From: Verrucomicrobiota bacterium
GTDB taxonomy: Bacteria > Verrucomicrobiota > Verrucomicrobiia > Opitutales > Opitutaceae
Length of the DNA: 64,000 bases
Reading direction: 5' to 3'
Assembly: GCA_023386835.1 (NCBI GenBank)
Contig: JAEWIY010000006.1
Coordinates: 25,154 to 89,153 of the forward strand
The position numbers and the translations under genes were made by a program. Each line of letters starts with the position of its first letter. Within the stretch, counting starts at the first letter, position 1. Below the pieces are notes generated by a model. That model worked only from the letters and a program-made list of their open reading frames with translations, had not been told where the DNA came from and ran no database searches. Of the stretch, positions 60,221 through 64,000 are shown one piece after another.

Positions 60221-62031
60221 CGGGCGATCGAGTCGGTGATCGTCAGGGTCGAGAAGTCCAGCACCCGGCGAAGCCGCCCATGCGTCAGCGTCAGCTGCTC
60301 CGAGTTGAGCGGAGCGTGCAGGTACGGACTGTCGAAGAGCGCCCACTGCGAATAGTCGACGATCGCGCCGTTCAGCCGTGGCCGTTCATCATACGCGAAC
60401 TCGATCTCATCCCCGCGCAGCGAGGTGAAACGCACCTTCGGTTTGGGATCCGTGCTGAACGTACAGGGCAGCGCGAGCACCGCCTGCTTGAACTCGTCCC
60501 AGCTGCCGAACTCGCTCGCGGCGGCGACCTGGACGATGCAGCCATTCGAGCGTTGGGCGCTGAAGAGCCGGCGACCGCCGCCTTCGATCGGACGCCACTC
60601 ATAGGGAGCGAGCGGCCGGTAGGCGATCAGCGCTTCGCCACCTTGCACGAAGATCCATCCGGACGCGTCTTCCTCGAAGCGCGAGAGATCCTTCGAGAAG
60701 AAGCCGTTGATGTGCTCAAAGGTGGCGCCCTCCGGCGTGTGGTAGAGCGCGATCAAGGCATCACGCTCCTGGAACACCTGCTCGTAGGGCGACGCGCCGA
60801 GCAACTTGTCCTCCGACATGTAGGTCGGCTTGCCCTGGCGAGTGACGAGCGCGGGCATCGCGTCCGGGTGCTCGGTGAAGTACATCTGCAACTCTTCGCC
60901 GGAGTAATGTGGATTGATCGCAAACAGGGTGTTGTGCACCCCGCGTGGGTCCGGCACCGCCCAGGTCACGTCCCACGTGTGCTGCTGGATCGGTTGCAAC
61001 AAACCGCCCTGCGAGGATCCGACCGCGTATTCGTTTCGGATATACGTTTGTTTGTAGACGGGCAGGTTGCGGATGTCGCTGCCGCGCCAGCGGTGGCGCG
61101 TGCGTTTGACCTCGCGTTCGACATATGGGCCGTCGCGCTCAGTCGCGATCCGCCGGATCACCTCCGGTAGCAGGAAGGAAGAGCGCTCCGCGGAGGCCGC
61201 AAAATAGATTCCCCAGCCGCCGTATCCGGGGGGCGGAGGCACGTTGTCGAAGAACAGCCACGAGAAGAAGGCGTACAGGTTGTGCCACTTTTCCACCACG
61301 TCACGGTCGCTTGCCCGCGCATGGGCGCCGACGTAAAGGCCGTTCAGCGTATCCGCGGCGAAATCGGCCAGGATGTACTCCAGCATCATCTGGCCGAGCC
61401 GCTGCATGCGGTCATCCGGCGCCCAAGTCGCCAGCATCAGCATCGGGATGGTGTACTCGCCGATGTAGTGCGTGCAGTCATACTCCCCCTGCCCGCGCGT
61501 CGTCGTGAGTTTGACCCAGTGCCGCAGGTACTCCTCGGCTTCCCGGCGATTCTCCTCCGAGGATTTGCCGCTGTACCAGGTTTCGCCGGGCTCGTCCGGA
61601 TAAAGCGACGTCATCAGGTAGAGGGACGTGTAGTACATCGCCCAGTGGTTCTCCGTGTCGCCGCGCTGGGGCATGTAGGTGCGCCACGCCTGCCGGATGG
61701 CGGCACGCGCCTCCTCCGAGAGCTGATCCCGCCCGAGGTAAGCCACGGTGGTGCACGGGAACATCCAGAACATGTCGCCAGACGGCTGGCGCATCAGCTC
61801 AATCACACGCTGCGAACACCAGTCGGCGTCCTGACGCAGCGCAAGTTTGGCCGCAATCTCGGCCAGCCCGCCCGTGTTGGGCTTGCTGGTATCAAAGTTT
61901 GCCACACGCGCGTCGAGCACCTCGCGCACGCGGGCGCGATAGCCGGCCGTGATATCCGGAGGCGGCGGGACTGCGCTGGCGCAGGTGGTCAACAACAGGG
62001 CAACCAGGACGTAACGTCGGAAAGTCTTCAT
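60217..62031 (-). CDS. Secreted (alpha/alpha)6-toroid protein with C-terminal beta-domain, lyase-like
   Basis: This 604-residue protein has a signal peptide (MKTFRRYVLVALLLTTCASAV). Residues 40-330 are helix-rich with aromatic clusters (DTENHWAMYYTSLYLMTSLY, EYDCTHYIGEYTIPMLML, DVVEKWHNLYAFFSWLFFDN), in the manner of heparinase or alginate-lyase toroids. The remainder is beta-rich (FEEDASGWIFVQGGEALIAY). No assigned family motif such as the heparinase II/III His-Asp box is seen. Asn in ENHW and Tyr/His in TSLY and CTHY are candidates for a lyase site. It is coupled by ATGA to the M28 gene. Confidence 0.65.
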   Translation of the reverse strand: MKTFRRYVLVALLLTTCASAVPPPPDITAGYRARVREVLDARVANFDTSKPNTGGLAEIAAKLALRQDADWCSQRVIELMRQPSGDMFWMFPCTTVAYLGRDQLSEEARAAIRQAWRTYMPQRGDTENHWAMYYTSLYLMTSLYPDEPGETWYSGKSSEENRREAEEYLRHWVKLTTTRGQGEYDCTHYIGEYTIPMLMLATWAPDDRMQRLGQMMLEYILADFAADTLNGLYVGAHARASDRDVVEKWHNLYAFFSWLFFDNVPPPPGYGGWGIYFAASAERSSFLLPEVIRRIATERDGPYVEREVKRTRHRWRGSDIRNLPVYKQTYIRNEYAVGSSQGGLLQPIQQHTWDVTWAVPDPRGVHNTLFAINPHYSGEELQMYFTEHPDAMPALVTRQGKPTYMSEDKLLGASPYEQVFQERDALIALYHTPEGATFEHINGFFSKDLSRFEEDASGWIFVQGGEALIAYRPLAPYEWRPIEGGGRRLFSAQRSNGCIVQVAAASEFGSWDEFKQAVLALPCTFSTDPKPKVRFTSLRGDEIEFAYDERPRLNGAIVDYSQWALFDSPYLHAPLNSEQLTLTHGRLRRVLDFSTLTITDSIAR

Positions 62032-62043
62032 CGGCCGGAGGGG

Positions 62044-63057
62044 TCAGGAACGGGGAACGAACTCGAAATCCCACACGGTGGCTCCTTCGAACCAGTGCGG
62101 TTGCCAGGTGCGGCCGAAATCATCCGACCGGTGAACCGGCGCCTCGTGCGGCGAGGCGTACAACCGTCCCGGGTGATCGGGATCGGCCGCGACGCGCCAG
62201 ACATTGGGATTGGGCAGATTCGACGTCCGATCTTGCCACGTGCGGCCGTCGTCCTCACTGACCCACACACCCACGCCCCACCCGCACACGACCAGGCGGC
62301 CCCGCTTCGCGCCGTCGAAGTAGACATTGTGCAACGTCTGGCCGGCCGGCACACCACGGAGCGCCTGCCATGTCCGGCCGCCATCACGCGACGCGAACAC
62401 GCCGTTGCTCTGCGTCGACGCGAGCCAGTGCTTGGCGTCGTGTGGAGACTGTTGCAGGTCCGTCACGGTCGCATCGGTGGCCAGCACGGAACGCCACTGC
62501 CGACCCTCGTCCTCCGTCAGGTAGATACCGAGCTCGGTCGCCGCCAGCCAGCGCCCCGCGGTGGACCGGTCGAGGCCAACCGTCTGCGTATACGCACGTC
62601 GAATACCGTTTTGGCGGCGTTCCCACGTTTCGCCGCGATCCTCGGAAACGCCGATGCCGTCGGGCAACGCAATCACCACCCGGTCAGGACGGTGGGGATC
62701 CACCGCCAGCCCCTTGGCCTCCGTCATGTCCCAGCTGGTCATGATCCGCCAACTGTTCCCGCCGTCGGTGCTCCGCAGGACACCATTAAGCGCGCCGATA
62801 TAGAGCACCTTCGGGTCTCGCGGATCTGCCGCCACCGCGTCCACCCGCGGGTGGTTGAAGCCAAGGTGGGTGATTTCCGTACGATCGGTCGACCGGTACA
62901 GGCCATTCAGCCGTTGCACCTGGGAGCCGATGAAAAAGGCGCTGCTCATGCTCGCGCAGAAGTACAGGTCGTGCTTCGCCGGGGCGGCGGGCAGCCACGA
63001 GGCGCCGGTGCAGAGCAGACCGAGCCAAGGCAGTATTCGTTTGGTGGGTACAGGCAT
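62044..63057 (-). CDS. Secreted BNR/VPS10-type beta-propeller protein
   Basis: This 337-residue protein has a signal peptide (PVPTKRILPWLGLLCTGASWLPAAPA). It has several Asp-box or BNR-like repeats: GVLRSTDGGNSWRIM, GVSEDRGETWERR, YLTEDEGRQWRSV, FASRDGGRTWQAL, VWVSEDDGRTWQDR and VHRSDDFGRTWQPH. This pattern (SxDxGxTW) is typical of sialidase, photosystem-assembly YCF48 and VPS10-type propellers. No catalytic sialidase residues can be inferred. I chose the ATG at 63057; the frame upstream starts only with a TTG. It is the second gene of the minus operon. Confidence 0.82.
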   Translation of the reverse strand: MPVPTKRILPWLGLLCTGASWLPAAPAKHDLYFCASMSSAFFIGSQVQRLNGLYRSTDRTEITHLGFNHPRVDAVAADPRDPKVLYIGALNGVLRSTDGGNSWRIMTSWDMTEAKGLAVDPHRPDRVVIALPDGIGVSEDRGETWERRQNGIRRAYTQTVGLDRSTAGRWLAATELGIYLTEDEGRQWRSVLATDATVTDLQQSPHDAKHWLASTQSNGVFASRDGGRTWQALRGVPAGQTLHNVYFDGAKRGRLVVCGWGVGVWVSEDDGRTWQDRTSNLPNPNVWRVAADPDHPGRLYASPHEAPVHRSDDFGRTWQPHWFEGATVWDFEFVPRS

Positions 63058-63082
63058 GGGGAACAAGGACGGGGCGGACGAA

Positions 63083-64000
63083 TCAGGCTGCGCGCAGGAC
63101 TTGCGCGATCGCCGTGAGGAGGCGGTCGATCTCTTCCGGCGTGTTGAAGAAATGACAGGAAACGCGAACCGCGTTCAGGCCGACTTCGGAGACCGGGCGG
63201 CACCGCAGGCCGTGCCCGCGCATCAATTGGTCGAAAAGGCGGTCGAACGGGATTGGGAATGACCGAAACGTGAGCATCGCCGAGCCGTACGACGGATCTT
63301 CCGGCGTCAGGACCTCCACGTCGGGAATCGACTCGAGGCCGCGGCGCAGCCGCGCCACCAGCCAACGATCGCGCTGGTACAGCCGCTCGCGCCCGATCCG
63401 CTCCTGCCAGGCCACGGCCGCCGCGAGGCCCACAATGGCGGCATTGTCGCGCGTGCCGTATTCAAATCGCTCGGCCGTGGGATTCAGCGTAAAGGCGCCG
63501 GACGATCGGTCCACGTCACCCGAGTACGCCCCGACAAGCGGCGGCTGCACGTCGTCGAGCCGTTCGGGACTGATCACCAGCAGTCCGGTTTCCCGCGGGC
63601 CTCCGAGCCATTTGTGCCCGCTGGTCGCATACGAGTCACAACCCAGTTCCGCGAGGTTCAGAGGCAGCATGCCCGCCGACTGCGCGCCGTCGACATGCAA
63701 CCAGGCCCCGCGATCGCGACAAAGCCTTGCCAGCTCGCGCACGGGCATGATCAGCCCCGTCGGAGCGGTCACATGCGAAACCTGCACGACCCGTGTGCGC
63801 GGTGTCAGCAGAGCCTCCACCCGCGCCACGTTGCCTTCCGGCCGCAGGGGATCAGGCTCGAAGGTCTTCACCACGATTCCGCGCCGACGCGCCAGGTGCA
63901 GCCAGGGGAACGAGCCGCCCGGGTGCGCGTGGGTTTCGAAGATCACCTCGTCGCCCGCGTCCAAGTCGAGGCCGGCCGCGATGATGCCGTTGCCTTCGGT
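63083..64000 (-). CDS. Aminotransferase class V / isopenicillin N epimerase-like (partial)
   Basis: The gene runs off the right edge, so the start is missing; about 305 residues are visible. Fold-type-I PLP features are present: TRVVQVSHVTAPTGLIMPVR, GAWLHVDGAQSAGMLPL with the Asp that binds PLP, and SYATSGHKWLGGPRETGLL with the Schiff-base Lys. The C-terminal domain (VRVSCHFFNTPEEIDRLLTA) is intact. It belongs to the class V group (cysteine desulfurase, IPN epimerase, kynureninase-like). It leads the visible part of an operon with BNR, toroid, M28 and S51 genes. It probably acts on an amino acid or peptide-derived amine. Confidence 0.85.
   Translation of the reverse strand, partial: TEGNGIIAAGLDLDAGDEVIFETHAHPGGSFPWLHLARRRGIVVKTFEPDPLRPEGNVARVEALLTPRTRVVQVSHVTAPTGLIMPVRELARLCRDRGAWLHVDGAQSAGMLPLNLAELGCDSYATSGHKWLGGPRETGLLVISPERLDDVQPPLVGAYSGDVDRSSGAFTLNPTAERFEYGTRDNAAIVGLAAAVAWQERIGRERLYQRDRWLVARLRRGLESIPDVEVLTPEDPSYGSAMLTFRSFPIPFDRLFDQLMRGHGLRCRPVSEVGLNAVRVSCHFFNTPEEIDRLLTAIAQVLRAA

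Noticed and set aside
1..64000. tRNA, rRNA, riboswitch, phage or transposase genes
   Set aside because: None was recognised by eye. Small RNA genes could have been missed, and a covariance-model search would be decisive.

Overview
The window is GC-rich, densely packed bacterial DNA. It looks like chromosome from a polysaccharide-degrading member of Verrucomicrobiota, most likely Opitutaceae. That placement is an inference from gene content: two large TonB-dependent receptors (one with the N-terminal coiled-coil spacer I associate with Opitutaceae receptors), many secreted (alpha/alpha)6, beta-helix and beta-propeller proteins, a heparinase II/III protein, a GxGYxYP protein, Tat-exported Gfo/Idh/MocA oxidoreductases, sodium:solute symporters, an ASPIC/UnbV protein, and few strong Shine-Dalgarno sites. 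I saw no rRNA, tRNA, CRISPR array, transposase or phage genes.

Layout. 1-5.8 kb (minus): an uptake and degradation operon of TonB receptor, (alpha/alpha)6 protein, MFS permease and GH29-like hydrolase (cut by the window edge). A GntR/AraR-type regulator diverges from it, with three operator-like sites between them. 7.1-9.9 kb: two exported Gfo/Idh/MocA oxidoreductases. 10.4-15.3 kb: an alpha/beta hydrolase, a xylose-isomerase-like TIM barrel and a secreted beta-helix protein. 15.3-22.2 kb: a divergent catabolic module. The minus arm is M20 deacylase, enolase-superfamily dehydratase and BNR protein; the plus arm is NAD-epimerase, DapA-like aldolase and TetR regulator. A perfect inverted repeat lies next to the plus-arm start codon. 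22.2-28.3 kb: two divergent large glycosidase-like genes, a small secreted protein and an exported RidA. 28.6-38 kb: a LacI-like sensor without a helix-turn-helix, a second TonB receptor, secreted proteins, a GxGYxYP protein, a ROK kinase and a heparinase II/III protein. 38-46.2 kb: a symporter, two DegT aminotransferases, an FG-GAP/ASPIC protein and two tandem amidohydrolase-fold proteins.

46.2-58 kb: a UroD-like methyltransferase with a divergent AraC regulator, then a Rieske oxygenase gene bracketed by nested inverted repeats, a second AraC regulator, a phytanoyl-CoA-type Fe/2OG dioxygenase, a double ferritin-like di-iron protein, a symporter with an extracytoplasmic N-terminal domain, an oxidoreductase and a mutarotase-like protein. 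Three iron-oxygenase types within 5 kb are unusual. 58-64 kb (minus): an operon of class V aminotransferase, BNR protein, (alpha/alpha)6 protein, M28 peptidase and S51 peptidase, mostly joined by ATGA overlaps.

The most unexpected structures are (i) the mirrored repeats around the Rieske gene, (ii) a 25-bp palindrome present twice, once in frame inside the ROK kinase gene, with compensatory base differences between copies, and (iii) self-consistent regulator/operator pairs (AraR-like and TetR).
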